A DNA stretch of 64,000 nt, taken from NCBI RefSeq assembly GCF_900005765.1, contig NC_041687.1, forward strand, positions 496,001 to 560,000, in the 5' to 3' direction. This document shows, piece by piece, positions 13,137 through 26,257 of the stretch (position 1 is its first letter; each line of letters opens with the position of its first letter). The notes under the pieces were generated by a model, which saw nothing but the letters and a program-made list of their open reading frames with translations, did not search any database and was not told the DNA's origin. This stretch comes from Plasmodium relictum. Lineage: Eukaryota > Apicomplexa > Aconoidasida > Haemosporida > Plasmodiidae. The translations under genes and the position numbers were made by a program.

Positions 13137-14108
13137 TTATTGTTTTTTTTCCTCATATTTAATCCAATCACATGAATTAATGGCTAGTTCAATTTCATAT
13201 GAATCTACAGGTAATTTACCTGTATATTGCAAAATTTCTTTTTCTGTGTGCAAAAACAAACCTTCGTTTATATCTAATACAATTTTTCCATCAAAAATTC
13301 CCTCACCATAATTACCTTTTATAAATTCTATTACTAAATCATTTTTATTAATTATACACTGATCAGAAAAAAAAATATATATAGATAACATATGCATATG
13401 AATATATATGTTTATAAATTTAAGTTATTTTTTTATTAATATAACAAAAAATATATTTTAAAGATAAAAATACTCTCAATGTTCATTCCATTTTTATTAT
13501 TTAAATTTTTACACAATATATAATTCTATGTAAATATATTCCTTCACTTTTTTCATTATTCTTTATACATTTACAAATAAATATGTATTAATTAGTCTTT
13601 CTTTTCTTTTTATTCTTTAATGAAGAATACTTGTACATATATGTGTTTTATTCAATAAAACACATTTAATTGTACATATATGATTTTTAATTTTACGTAT
13701 TATTTACACGTAAATTATATATATAGATACCTTTTTTATTTCAGCTCCTAATGAATTTTCAATAGCTTTTGTAACTTCTTCTTCTGAAAATGATTGAGTT
13801 ATTCCCATATTTCTGTAATAAATTTCATTAACAATGTATTCTATTTCTTCTTGTTCCTCATTAAACCAATTTGTTGATAAAATTAATGTTAAAAACGAAA
13901 TTAATTTGTAATATTCTTTTTCATCTTTTTCTGTTTCTGCTTCTGCTACTTTTATCCATTGATCGTATATATTATTTATTATATCCCATATTTTTTTTTT
14001 ATCAATGTCTACTTTTGCTTTATTTTCTATTACATTTATCAGTGTTTTTATCAATTCACACATATCATTAGGATACACATAAGTAGATGGCATCTTAAAG
14101 TTTTCCAT
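13137..14108 (-). CDS. Two-exon protein, function unknown (199 aa)
   Basis: Exons 13731-14108 and 13137-13358, separated by a 372-base GT-AG intron in phase 0 (donor GTATCT, acceptor GATCAG). Product 199 residues, acidic, no signal peptide, membrane segment or low-complexity block, which is unusual for this genome and suggests a compact conserved fold. The N-terminal two thirds look helical (Trp at IWDIINNIYDQWIKV and LSTNWFNEEQEE); the second exon looks like beta-strands (NYGEGIFDGKIVLDINEG) ending CDWIKYEEKKQ. I do not recognise the family. A second Met at residue 6 (MPSTYVYPND) is an alternative start. A run of eight C (eight G on the sense strand) lies about 170 bases upstream. Confidence 0.8.
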
Positions 14109-16105
14109 TTTCAGTTAATGTAAAAAATATTTTTCAAGATTTTTACATCAATATAATTTATAATTTTTAATTTTTTTTTTTTAAATTATTATAATTTTAT
14201 GTGATACTCATATATGTGTATTTACTTAATTTTTATTTATAACTTATATATATATTTAAATGTATTTTTTTTTTTCCCCCCCCTTTCCATAAATGAATTT
14301 TACTAAAAATACAGTATTGATTTAAAACAATTTTTTCTCTTTTATTTTATGTATGTAAAATCAATGAAGTAAAAAAATATAACACTAAAAAATTACTAGA
14401 AAAAATATAAGTGTAATTAAAAATAAAATATATAAAATAAGTGATCGTAATAAGATATAAGAATTCTGAATTCGGTTATTATGATGCAATTTGTCAAAAA
14501 AAAAAAAATGCATTCAAAGAAATTTGATAAAAATAAAAGATTAAATTGATCTAATTGTTAAAAGTTCTTATGTTTGTAATTTTTTAATAAAGAAAAATAA
14601 GACTTACTATAATTAATACCTAAAATTAAAATTATCTTTTTAATATTTTTTTTTTATTTTTTTTCTATTTATATTTAAAAGTGTATAACTGTTTAATAAG
14701 AATTAATTAAATTAACAACTAAAAAAAAAAAATATATGGACGATTTTATCTCAATTCTAATATTGATAATGCCTTAATTTTTAATTTAATTATTAATTTT
14801 CCCTTTTAAAAATATTATATATATGTATATATATAATGAGTTGATTAGTTACATTAAAAAGTGATTAACTATTTTAAATTATATATGCTATAAAAAATAT
14901 ATATATTCCATTTATGAAATAAAATTAGTATGGTTAAATTGTTAGAAAAGTGCCCTTTTTTTAATTTTTTTATTATTTATACAATATATAAATTTTATTT
15001 GAATAGTTATTTTACTTTTTATAGAAAACCTTTCTAGTTGAAATATATATCTTAATTTATTTCAGTAAAGAGATTAATTATGTACCCTACTAAAAAAATT
15101 TCATTATTAATAGTTTTATGAATTAGTGAAGGAAATATTTACATTAGTTCTTTTTCTTAGTTAAATAATAGAAGTTAAATCGATAAATTATATTTAACTA
15201 GAACATGTGACTATTTCAACTTTAATAAATTGTTAATATGGAGTCTTTTCTTATAATAATGAATAATTTTTTTTTCTTTCTTTAATATGTAATAAAATAT
15301 AATTTTAAACATTTTATTGATTTTAAACTGTATTTTATTATATTATCCTAAATATAAAAAGATAAAATCTGAAGAAATAAAAAAAAAAATTTATTAAAAA
15401 TGGTAGCTTGATATTTCTTAAAATAATTTTCTCTCTTCTATATAAAATTTCTATATATATAATATGCTGCATACACATATATTTCAAAGTTATTCTCTTA
15501 AATATTTTATTATTTTTTTTTTTATTGAACTAGTATCTCTATTTTAAAATTATTTTTTGGTTGTAAAATTCTTTTTTTTTATGTTAGATTATATATATAT
15601 ATTTTTATTATATGTTGTTTAATTTAATAATAATAACATTCAGTTATTAATACAAAAATATTTGTATATGCTATTGTTTTTTTTATGAATTTTTAATTAT
15701 TGTATTATTTTTTAAAATTAAATTTTGAATAATTTTTTATTAATTATACTAAATTTTTTTTATCTTATAGACAAATTAAATTAAAATAAGTATTAAATGA
15801 AAAAATTTTATTAAATTTTTTATATATTAAGGATTAGAAAAAAATAAGTAATAATGCACGTTCTAATAATTTAAAAAAATTTATGCATATATTTTTATTA
15901 TTATCGTGCTACTGTTTTTTTTTTTTAGATTTTTAAAGGGTACAAAAATTTTATGAGATAAAAAAAAATATCATTTCTTTTTTTCTTTTTCCTTTTCTTT
16001 TTCACTTTTATTTTTATTTTTCCTTTTTTCAATTATTTTTTTTCCTTTTTCCTTTTTCTTTTATCTTCTTTTTTATTTTCTTTTTATTTTTTTTTTATTC
16101 AAATT
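14109..16105. other. Divergent intergenic region upstream of AP-1 sigma
   Basis: About 2 kb carrying the promoters of the 13137 and AP-1 sigma genes. It contains a C8 tract at 14276-14283, a palindrome AGAATTCT near 14460, and a T/C tract just before the AP-1 sigma ATG. A 35-codon plus-strand frame at 14930-15037 (MVKLLEKCPFF...) is discussed in findings and is not firm enough to call. Confidence 0.55.
15975..16100. repeat. T/C tract in 5' UTR of AP-1 sigma
   Basis: About 125 bases of mixed T and C with few other bases, ending a few bases before the AP-1 sigma start codon on the sense strand. A similar sense-strand tract precedes the AP-4 mu gene at 57440-57620. Confidence 0.8.
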
Positions 16106-16860
16106 ATGATACATTTTGTTTTACTTATAAGCCGTCAAGGCAAAACAAGACTTGCAAAATGGTATATACCTTTATCTCAAAAAGAAAAAGCGAAAATAAT
16201 AAGAGAAACTTCTCAAATAACATTGAATAGAACACCCAAATTATGTAATTTTGTAGAATGGAGAGAATATAAACTTGTATTTAAAAGGTTTTTGCAAATA
16301 TATTAATGAAATTATTTTATTTTATTTTTTTTAATTTTCTTAAAATTTTATAGAATTATATGTAAAGAAAACTGTATTATTACTGCATAAATATGTTAAT
16401 AAAGTTTTTTGTATATATATATACACATAATATATAAAATAATATATATTAAAGTTAGTTCTTAATTATATTTGTTTTTTAAGCAATTCTTTATATAAAG
16501 AAAGAATCATATTGCTAATATTTAATGTAAATTAATAATTTTATTAACATATTTATATAATATTTTTTGTTTAGGTATGCTAGTTTGTTTTTCATAGCTT
16601 GCATAGATAAAAATGATAACGAATTAATAACTTTAGAAATAATACATCATTATGTTGAAATATTAGATAAATATTTCGGAAATGTGTGTGAATTAGATTT
16701 AATATTTAATTTTCATAAAGCATATTATTTGTTAGATGAAATTTTAGTAACAGGTGAGCTACAAGAGAGTAGCAAAAAAACAGTTCTTAGAGTAGTAGCA
16801 GCACAAGATGCCTTAATGGAGGACAATAAAAGTAGCAAAAAATTAGGGGCAATAATCTAA
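16106..16860 (+). CDS. AP1S: AP-1 clathrin adaptor complex, sigma subunit
   Basis: Small subunit of the AP-1 heterotetramer that sorts cargo at the trans-Golgi/endosome. Two exons, 16106-16287 and 16575-16860, split within the Arg codon of the KRYAS motif; 155 residues, the standard sigma length. The longin-like fold is recognisable: start [19 protein letters not shown], then [29 protein letters not shown] and [20 protein letters not shown]. The sequence YFGNVCELD and SSKKTVLR favours AP-1 over AP-2 sigma. The dileucine-motif pocket of the family is formed in part by this subunit. Its partner class, AP-4 mu, is encoded 41 kb away in the same window. The T/C tract upstream lies in the expected 5' UTR. 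Confidence 0.95.
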
Positions 16861-17728
16861 ATATCATAAAAATAGGAATATATATATATAGATACCTTAT
16901 ACCATTTTAGAAATTTCATTATATTTTCAATTTTTTTTTTATGCATATAAATTTTGTATTTTGTATATATAAATTTTTTTTTTTTTTTTTGTGTTAATAA
17001 TCATATGAACCTTTCTTAAATAATTTTTTTCTTTTTATTTTACATCTTTTTAGTAACATTTTAAAAATATTATTAAAAGTTTTATTTTCTTTAATTATAT
17101 ATTTATTTTTATATTCATATGTTTTTATTTTAATTTTTTGTGTAAGTTAATGTGGAAAAAAAAATCCTAACATTTTTTTCTATGTATTTTTAATTTAAAA
17201 AATGTTTATTAAAAATGTTCATTAAAGAAATAATTATAGCTAAAATATACATAAAAATGATAAATAAAACGCAAAGATATTTTCGATTTAAAAATTCGTA
17301 TAATATATATATTAATAATTATTAAATATCTCTTTTAATTACTAATGCCTTCCATACATTTTGCAAAAAAAGCATTAAAAAAAAAAAAAAAGTATATAAT
17401 AATCTTTATATAATTAAAAGCATTTCATATAATTAATATTTTATATAATATTATAAAATTGAAAATAAAATACAACTAAATTTTAAATAATTAAAAATTT
17501 GTAAGGTTAAAGAGAAAAAAGAAATAAAATAAAATATAATAAGAATTTCAATAAGTATTTCCTAAAATTTAAAAGAACAAAATATAATTATAGCTTGATG
17601 TATATTCATATATTACTGAAAATAAAAACATATAATAAAACTAAAAATATTAAAAATTATAAATTGAAATTATAAATTACTCTTCTTTATGGATACATAA
17701 TTTTTTCTATTTATTAGATTTATGATGA
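16861..17728. other. Convergent 3' intergenic region, AP-1 sigma / TRAP1
   Basis: About 870 bases of A/T-rich 3' UTR and spacer. No gene, repeat or RNA signal that I can support. Confidence 0.7.
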
Positions 17729-20164
17729 TTATGTTTCTTTCATTTCAACACTTTCCCTTTTATCTTTACCATCCTCGTTATTATTTTCAATTGGCACTTC
17801 ACCACTGTCTTCATTGTTAACATTTATTTTTCTGGTATCAGAATTTTCTGCATTGCTTTCTTCTTCTAAGCTTTTTCTTTCATAATGATATGCATATCTA
17901 GCTGTTAATAATAATAATTCATTTAATTTACTTAAAAGTGATCTAGGATCTTCTAAAATTCCTGCTGCAATACAAGCATTATCATAAAGTTGTTGAACTA
18001 ATAATTTAGCTACCTCTTGATTAGTATTTTTTAAATGATAAATGGATGTAACAATAGTGTGAGATGGATTTAATTCTAATGTAGCAGGTAAATTTTGTAA
18101 CATATTATCTTGAAATTCTGCATTTTTCATTGTTGCTTTCATAACTTTTCTTAAAGTTGGAGATAAAAATCCTGTAACTACAGCTGGTGAAGAGGTTAAT
18201 CTATCAGAAAACTTCACATCAGAACATTTGCTTCCCAATACTTCCTTAAAATATTTTTCTAATTCTTTTTTCTGCTCTTCATTAAAAACATTTGTTTTCT
18301 GTTGTTTACTTTCTTTATCATTTTTATTAGCACTTAATACAGCATCATCAAAGTCTTCATTCTGGGAAGAATCAATAGAAACAAATTTAGAGCCATTATA
18401 AGATTGTAAATTCATTAACACAAATTCATCAATTTCTTCAAATAATAATAAAACATCTATATTTTTTTTTTTAAATGGTTCCATATATGGGGAAGATAAA
18501 GCCACATTTTTATCATTTGCTGAAAAATAATATATATTTTTTTGGTTGTTTTTAAATTTTTTTATATATTCTTTTAATGATATATATTTATTTTCATTTA
18601 TGGAATAAAATCGCAATAAATTCATCAAAATGTTCTTATATTGATTTTTTGTAGAATCTTCCAAAACTCCTTCTTTTAAATTATAATTATAATTTTTATA
18701 AAAATTTAAATATTTTTGTTCATCTGTATCTGCTTCTTTTTCTAATGTTTTTAAAATTTTTGTAACAATTACTCTTGATAGCTTATCCATTAAAGTACTA
18801 TCTTGCATATTTTCTCTGCTTATATTTAAGGGCATATCTTCACAATCAATTACTCCCTTAACAAAATAAAGCCATTTAGGTATAATATTATCAGCATTTT
18901 TTTTTACTAATACTTTTTTGCAATATAAAGAAATCTCTATTTCGTTATTTTGTTGAAAAAGTCTTGATGGTGCTTCTTCAGGTATATAAAAAACACTTTT
19001 AATAGACATGGGTGCATCAGTTTTATATAATAATTTATATATGTAACTTTTATTGTCATCATATGATTTTTTTTTGTTTAAAAATTTGAAAAAACTTATA
19101 TGTTCTTCTTCTGATACATCATCTTTACACCATAAGGGTTTTTGATTATTTATTAATATTTCTTCTGTTTCTTCTCTAACTACGGAACTATCCTCACTGA
19201 TATTTTTCTTAATAGTTTCTGATTCATTTCCATTAATGGAGCTTTCAATTTTTGTTTCCTCTTTTTTTTTATCATCTAATTTTTTTTCGTTTTCTTCTTT
19301 TAATTCTTTATTTTCTACTTTTTTTTTATTTACTATGTACACAGGGAAGTTAATAAATGAAGAAAACTTTTCTACTATTTGTTGAACTTTATTAATGTCA
19401 GAAAATTCTTTACAGCTTTCTTTAAGATGACATACAATTTTTGTTCCCCTTTGTAGATTGTCCACTTCTTTTAAAGTAAACATTCCATTACCATCTGATT
19501 TCCAATAATATCCTTTTTCATTATCATAAGAACGAGTATATACTTCTACTTTATCAGAAACAACAAAAGAACTATAAAAACCAACACCAAATTGGCCAAT
19601 AATATCCCCTGCTTTCTCCTGATTAAGCTGGCTTTGTTCAGAAAAATTTTTTTCTTTTAAAGAATTCAAAAAATTTAATGATCCACTTTTAGCTATTGTA
19701 CCTAAGTTTTCAATAACTTCTTCCTTATTCATACCAATTCCACTATCTTCAATAATAAATAATTTTTCTTTTTCATCAGTTGAAACTTTTATATAAAAAG
19801 GAATATTTTTCTCTTCAGTTGTATCTGAACTTTTAACAGAAGCACATTGAATAAATCTCAATTTTTCAATAGCATCAGAAGCATTACTTATTAATTCTCT
19901 TATAAATACTTCTTTATCTGTATATAATGAATGAGCAACTATTTGCAATAACTTTTTTGTTTCTGCTTTAAATTCATAGTTTTCACTCGTACTAAAATTT
20001 TTTTTTCCAATAGAATCATTTATGTTTTTATTCAATTTCTGTATATTTAAATTACTTATATTTCTTAATCCATTCCATATTATTTGATTTTTTGCTTGCT
20101 TATCTAATTTTGAGCATATTCTGCTCAATTGTAATGAACTTTTTGTAAATTTTGATAAACTCAT
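17729..20164 (-). CDS. TRAP1: Mitochondrial HSP90 (TRAP1-type chaperone)
   Basis: ATP-dependent HSP90 chaperone, about 811 residues. The start chosen is the second Met ([12 protein letters not shown]), since the 12 codons before it are an AT-repeat translation; the first ATG is at 20200. The N-terminus is basic and Ser-rich with no acidic residue for about 16 positions, like a mitochondrial presequence. The ATPase domain starts [20 protein letters not shown] and shows [21 protein letters not shown] and the lid motif [11 protein letters not shown], all TRAP1/HSP90 hallmarks; the middle-domain catalytic Arg is in NISRENMQ. A charged linker of about 65 residues separates N and middle domains, which animal TRAP1 lacks. 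No MEEVD or KDEL end, so not cytosolic or ER HSP90. The last 50 residues are an acidic extension. Confidence 0.93.
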   Translation of the reverse strand: MSLSKFTKSSLQLSRICSKLDKQAKNQIIWNGLRNISNLNIQKLNKNINDSIGKKNFSTSENYEFKAETKKLLQIVAHSLYTDKEVFIRELISNASDAIEKLRFIQCASVKSSDTTEEKNIPFYIKVSTDEKEKLFIIEDSGIGMNKEEVIENLGTIAKSGSLNFLNSLKEKNFSEQSQLNQEKAGDIIGQFGVGFYSSFVVSDKVEVYTRSYDNEKGYYWKSDGNGMFTLKEVDNLQRGTKIVCHLKESCKEFSDINKVQQIVEKFSSFINFPVYIVNKKKVENKELKEENEKKLDDKKKEETKIESSINGNESETIKKNISEDSSVVREETEEILINNQKPLWCKDDVSEEEHISFFKFLNKKKSYDDNKSYIYKLLYKTDAPMSIKSVFYIPEEAPSRLFQQNNEIEISLYCKKVLVKKNADNIIPKWLYFVKGVIDCEDMPLNISRENMQDSTLMDKLSRVIVTKILKTLEKEADTDEQKYLNFYKNYNYNLKEGVLEDSTKNQYKNILMNLLRFYSINENKYISLKEYIKKFKNNQKNIYYFSANDKNVALSSPYMEPFKKKNIDVLLLFEEIDEFVLMNLQSYNGSKFVSIDSSQNEDFDDAVLSANKNDKESKQQKTNVFNEEQKKELEKYFKEVLGSKCSDVKFSDRLTSSPAVVTGFLSPTLRKVMKATMKNAEFQDNMLQNLPATLELNPSHTIVTSIYHLKNTNQEVAKLLVQQLYDNACIAAGILEDPRSLLSKLNELLLLTARYAYHYERKSLEEESNAENSDTRKINVNNEDSGEVPIENNNEDGKDKRESVEMKET

Positions 20165-20200
20165 TCTTACAATTTCTTGATATATATATATTTTATTCAA

Positions 20201-21949
20201 TTATTTAGAATAATAAACTTTATTTGATATATTTTTTTATATAAAATATATTTTCATATAAATTTGGAGAAAAAAAAAAATAAATTAATATGTAGGATAA
20301 AATGGTATAATTAATTAATTTGATACCAATGTAAAAATTTTATTTATTTTAAAATGGAATATATATATTTTCAAAAGCAGTTATTATTCATATATTGTTT
20401 TTCTTCTTTCAAAAAAAAAAAGAATATAATTTATATTTAAAATTATGCTTGTTTTAAAATATTTATATAAAATAAAAAAGAAAGAAAAAAAAAAACATTT
20501 AATTTTAAATATATTTTTAAGAAAAATAATCCTTTTCCATCTAATTTATATAAATAAATTTTCTGCTTTATTTTTCATTTTTTTTAAATTTTGATGAGAG
20601 AAAAAAAAATTATGTCGATTAAATATTTTTGTGGTTACTTCAAATAATTTTTCGGTTATTTCTTTTTTTTATTTTAATAAAATGCAAAATTACAATTCAC
20701 AAAAAAAAAATATTAAAATATTTTGTAGAAGTGAAAATACTTGATAAATTTTATTTTTAAAGAAGTAACTTTTTATATCCTATAATATATAAATATAAAT
20801 TAAAATTAATTTTTATGGCATATAATTTTAATCTGTAAAAAAAAAAAAAATATGTATATATAAAATATGAAAAATAAAGTTTATATAAAATGAAAAAAAA
20901 AAATTTCCCATAAAAAATTAGTGGCATTAGTTCTACCAATTTTTAACAAAAATTGATATATTTTTTTTTTAAAATAATACTCTTTTTTAAAAATAACACA
21001 ACATTTTATTAATTTTTTAAATATTGTCCATTTTATACATATATATATATTTTTGTATAAAAAAGATATATTAAATATATAAATAGAGTTTGTTTATTTT
21101 AATAAAATTAACATAATAATTTAAAGAAGCAATAAAATAAAAAGGAATTAAAATTCATGATATCTCCTTTGAAAAATAATAAATAGAACAAAAATAATTA
21201 AAAAAAATTATATTTATATTTAATCTATTAAAAAAAATAAAATAATATATAAATTGACCATACATATTAATTTTAAATGGAAAAAAAAGATGTATGCACA
21301 TTATTATTCTATCTCTCTATTTTAATAAAAAATAATAACATTGTAAAAAGATTCCTTTTTAATATTCTATGTAGATGAATATTTTATAAAGTAATAAAGT
21401 ATTTACATAAAAGTAAAAATAAAGGTATTATTATATTTCTTTTTTTATCAAAAATATCTTTAAGTAGTTTCCTCATAAGTAAAATATGTGTATGCGCGTT
21501 TATTTTTCAAGCACTTTATGAACTATCCTTACATTTTTCCTTTTTTTTCTTAATGCATAAATTGTGTACGTGATTTTTTTTTTTTTTTTTTTTCATAGAT
21601 TCAGTAATTAAACAGAAGCAGATTGTTTTTTTCTCACAATATATTTATTTAAAACTATTTTTTTTTCTTTTATTAAAATACTGTAATAATTTAAATTTTT
21701 ATTAAAAAAAAACATATTTTTAATTAGGTTATACTATAAATTTTAAGACCTCAATTTTATTTATAATTATTTTTTTTTTTTAATTTATAAATTTTAATAA
21801 AAAAAAATTAAATATTTTTAATATGCACGGTAATATTAAAAAATAATAGTTAACTTTTATGTGATAATTGTTTATGAAAATAATAAACAAGTTAGTTACA
21901 GTATTAATAAAAATAAGTGCTCTTCAAAAAGAAAAAAAAAATAAATATG

Positions 21950-21986
<37 letters not shown>

Positions 21987-22228
21987 TAATATAAATTAAA
22001 TAATTAGATGTATAATACTTCTAAAAAAAAGTAATTTAATAATATTTATATTATTAATTATGACATTTTTTTAATTTATATATATATATATATGATAATT
22101 TTTTAATTGTATATGTGCTATAATTAATTTTAATATTTGTTAAGTGTTTTTTTTTAAATTTAGTAATTATAATATATTAATTAAAATTTCGTATTATTTC
22201 TAATTTTTTTTTTTAAAAAAAAAAAAAA
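20201..22228. other. Divergent intergenic region, TRAP1 / M16 protease
   Basis: About 2 kb with both promoters. Contains a GC-containing word TATGCGCGT at about 21491, a 20-base T tract ending CATAG near 21597 that looks like a splice acceptor (possible 5' UTR intron of the M16 gene), and AT repeats at about 21952-21980. No gene supported. Confidence 0.55.
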
Positions 22229-25200
22229 ATGCACGATTATATAAGAATAAATCATATTAAATTAGAACAAGAATTAACAGTTGATGAATATTATTCATTA
22301 AATTCTGGGTTAAGAATAATTTTAAGTAAAATAAAAAGTCCTAAGATATATGGTTATTTTACATTACTAACTGAAGCAGAAAATGATGAGGGATTACCTC
22401 ATACCTTAGAACATCTAATTTTTTTAGGTAGCTATAAATATCCTTATAAAGGATTACTAGACTTCTTAGCATATAAATGCCTTTCAGAAGGAACAAATGC
22501 TTGGACATCAATTGATCATACCTCTTATACAATTGAAACATTTGGAATAGAAGGTTTTTGTAACATCTTACCTATTTATCTAGATTTTATTTTAAATCCA
22601 ACTTTAGAAGAAGATGCGTTTTTATCAGAAGTTCATCACATTTTTGAAAATGGTACTCATAATGGAGTTGTTTATTCTGAAATGAAATCAATAGAAAATA
22701 ATTGTGAAAATATTGTTGAAAGAACAATAATTACTAACCTTTATCCTAATGATAAAAGTGGATATAAGTATGAGACAGGAGGAACATTAGATGGTTTAAG
22801 AAAAACTAACAATAATAGAGTAAAAGAATATTTTAAAAAATTTTATAAGTTAAATAATTTTGCAATAATCATATTTGGAAATTTTGAAAATGATGTTATT
22901 TTAAATATAATACACGATTTTGAAAAATATCATTTAGATTTAAATCCAGATCAAAGAAAAAAAGTTAATGTAAATGTTAGAAATAATTATAACCTATGCA
23001 AAGAACTTTTTTTACAGGATATTCAAAGTTTGAGTAGACCTTGGAGTAAAAAGGAAAATGTTGAAAAAAGAAATAATTCTAAAATTATAAAAAAGTACTA
23101 CCCATGTAATAATTTAAATAATGGGCAAATAAGTTTAGGATGGAGAGGATGTGAATGGAACCAATTTAAGACAAAATTGTCTCTCAGTTTGCTAGGAAAT
23201 TACTTAACTGATCTAACTACCTCACCTGTTAGCAAAAGATTGTTAGAAGATAAAGATACTTATTGTAGCGGTTTGGATTTTTCTCTTGAAGATTTAAAAG
23301 AAAATTATTTTACTATAGATATATATGATGTTCCCTATAAATACAAATTTCATAAAAATGAAGTAAAAGAAAAAAATAAAATAAATAGTAATTTAAAAAA
23401 TCAGAATAATATACAAGAAACAAGTGAACAAACGATAAATAAATTCCAAGATAATAATAATATAATTAAGAAAGAAATAAATATAAATTCTTCTAGTACT
23501 AATAATGATAAAGATAAAAATATAAATAATAATATTAATATTAATAATAATGGTTATTATATAAATAACAATCTCACTGTAAAGGATGTTAATGAATGTA
23601 CTACAACAGATTTCTCTAATAATATTAATGAAGTAAAAATAAATTTAGTTGGTGATATAACAAGAAATTGCTTAAAAGAAGTTTACGATAAACAGTTAAA
23701 TATGGAAAAACTAAAAAATATAATAATTAGATCTTATCTCCAACATTTAAGGGATTTAGAAACATCTCCGCAATACTTATTAAATGAATTTATCATAAAA
23801 TACTTTATTTATGGAAGAAATATTGATGATTTAGAGAAGTGTCTAAATTTGAAGAAAATATATATAGATTTATTAAATGAAAATGAAAATTATTGGAAAG
23901 AAATATTAAAAACGTATTTTATTGACAATTATTATACTGAAGTAAGGTGCTATCCTAGTCTTAAAAAAGCTAAGGAGATAGAACTATTTGAAAAAAAATT
24001 AATTGAAAGTGAACAAAAAAAATATGGTACAGAAAAATTAAATAAAATGGTAAGAAATATTAAAAAAATCAAGGAAAATCTAGAAAAAAAACCACCTAAA
24101 AATTCATTGGATGTAGTACAATCTGCAAAACCTAAAAATGTTAAAATTGAAGGTATTACTATTTTTAGAAATTTTAAGAGTTTAGAAAATGAAGAATATG
24201 TAAATAATAACAACAAAAATTCTTCCGAAGCATATAAGAACGCATTAAATGAAAATATGCAACTTTTACATACTATACAAAATGATTTAAAATGCATAAT
24301 TTTCCCTGTTCAGTTAAGTAATATTCAGTCTAACTTTGTTTCAATAAATGTATTAATCAATTCAAACAAAATTAGCTCAGACTTAAAAAAATATATTCCT
24401 TTATTAAGTTATTTATTATTTGAAACAGATATAGAAATTAATAACAGAAACGTAAAATGCGAATTGTTTATTGAAGAAATGATAAGAAATACTATAAGTT
24501 ATGACTGTAATTATGGACTAGGTGAAAGTGCAAAGAGTTTTAAAGCAGGTAATTTGAGTAATATTTTATGTATACAAATTATTGGATTATTAGAAAACTA
24601 CGAAAAATTATTTGATCTTTTGTTTTTATCTATATTTAAAATGAATATAAATATAGAAAGATTGGAAATAATTTTAAAATCTGCTTATCAAAATTTGTTA
24701 CAAAAAAAAACTAAACCAAAAACATTAGTTCTTAATTTAGAATATGCATTAAGATACATGAAGAATAGTAATTCAGGATTAGTTTCTATTGGTCAACAAG
24801 AGTTAGTTTTAAAAGTTATTGAAAATAAAAATAATTTGGAAGAATTACTTAATAAATTAAATACATTAAAAAATTTACTTTTTGATCTAAAAAATATTTC
24901 ATTAGTTATTGATGCTGATTTTCATAAAATAAAAAATATATTCTCATGGTATCATAAATGGTTTAATGTAGATAAAAATTCTAATTATACTGTTAATACT
25001 CCAACAATAAATTTCTGCTTTCAAAACGATATAAATACAATGAATTGTCAAAATTCGAAATATTTAGATGATAAAATTAACAATAATGATAATAATAATT
25101 ACACTGATAATATAATAAATAATAATAATATTATAAAATCATGTGATAAAGATTCAAATATAAGTAGTAATTCCCATGTAAATACTTCTAATATTCTTGA

Positions 25201-26131
25201 AAATATGGAAAGAAAAGCTAATAATAAATATATTTCATTAGGTCCAAGTGTTCATAAGAGTTTAAAAGAATACTTAGATGTACAATTTGAAAGTGAAGAT
25301 AAAAATTTTAAATCAAATATAATAAATGATAAGTCTTATAATGGTATTGTATGTGGTATCAAAAGTACTGATGTTTCATATTTGAAATTAACTATAAAAG
25401 TTCCATCAGGATATTTCCATGAACATTATTGTGACTTGCTAATATTAAGAGAGTTTTTTTCAATGATTGAAGGACCATTATATAGTAGCATTAGAGGAGG
25501 AGGATATTCTTATGAATGTTCTTTAGATTATAATTGCATTTTAGGTGAATTGAGTTTATGTATATATAGATCAAGTGATATTATTAGTGCATTAAAAGAA
25601 GCTTTAAAAATATTTGATTATTATTGTAATAATGAAATGAAAGAAGATGAACTTTCCATAGCTAAAAGTAGTGCCTACTACAATATTTTCAATAAGCAAG
25701 AAACTGTATGTGATAGAACATCTCAAACAATTTTCTTAAGTTTAAAAAATTTGAACTTAAATTTCTATGAAACCTTATTGTCCAGAATTGAAAATGTTAC
25801 ATCAAAAAATATATTACATGTGTGCAAAAAATATTTATCAAGAATGGTCAATTTCCGAATTGACAAAAATAATGCTTTAATAGGCTCCACCTTATCTATT
25901 ATTTGCTGTTCAGAAAAAACTGAAGAAATTGCAAGTTGTTTAAAAAAAGATATCAAATTTGGAGATATGTGTAATTTAAATGTTACTCAATTATTTCACT
26001 TTTTTAAAACATTTGATATAGAATCTTCATTAAAAGCATCAGCATATAACCCAAACAATGAATTTGAAAATAAAGATGATTATAAAAATGAAATAGATAA
26101 TATAGACAATTTAGAAGACGATGGCAACTAC

Positions 26132-26166
<35 letters not shown>

Positions 26167-26257
26167 CGATGATGACGATACTGATGACTCATTAACTAGT
26201 TCTAGCTGTTCTGCACTATCAGATGATGATAGTTATCCTGGTTATTCGGAAGATTAA
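22229..26257 (+). CDS. M16C insulinase-like zinc metalloprotease
   Basis: Single exon, 1342 residues. The inverted zinc motif HTLEH (His58, Glu61, His62) is intact, followed by FLGSYKYPYKGLLDF, and the third ligand is most likely Glu151 in GVVYSEMKS. The spacing and the stretch LDFILNPTLEEDAFLSEVHHI resemble the yeast Sdd3/YOL098C branch of M16C rather than falcilysin or mitochondrial processing peptidase (from memory of the family). There is no signal or transit peptide, so a cytosolic protease is likely (inference). Two Asn-rich insertions at about 385-470 and 940-1005 separate the four half-domains. The C-terminus has a run of 16 Asp (GAT/GAC repeat) and an acidic Ser tail. The family's C-terminal partner domain with a GGxYS-like strand (RGGGYSYEC) is present at about residue 1090. 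Confidence 0.92.
26132..26179 (+). repeat. GAT/GAC trinucleotide repeat (poly-Asp)
   Basis: About 16 codons of GAT or GAC inside the M16 protease gene, coding an uninterrupted Asp run near the C-terminus. Pure trinucleotide repeats like this are prone to length change. Confidence 0.95.

Noticed and set aside
23950-24297. 115-codon antisense frame inside the M16 protease gene
   Set aside because: Mirror of Lys/Glu-rich coding sequence giving Phe/Leu/Ser; a shadow frame.
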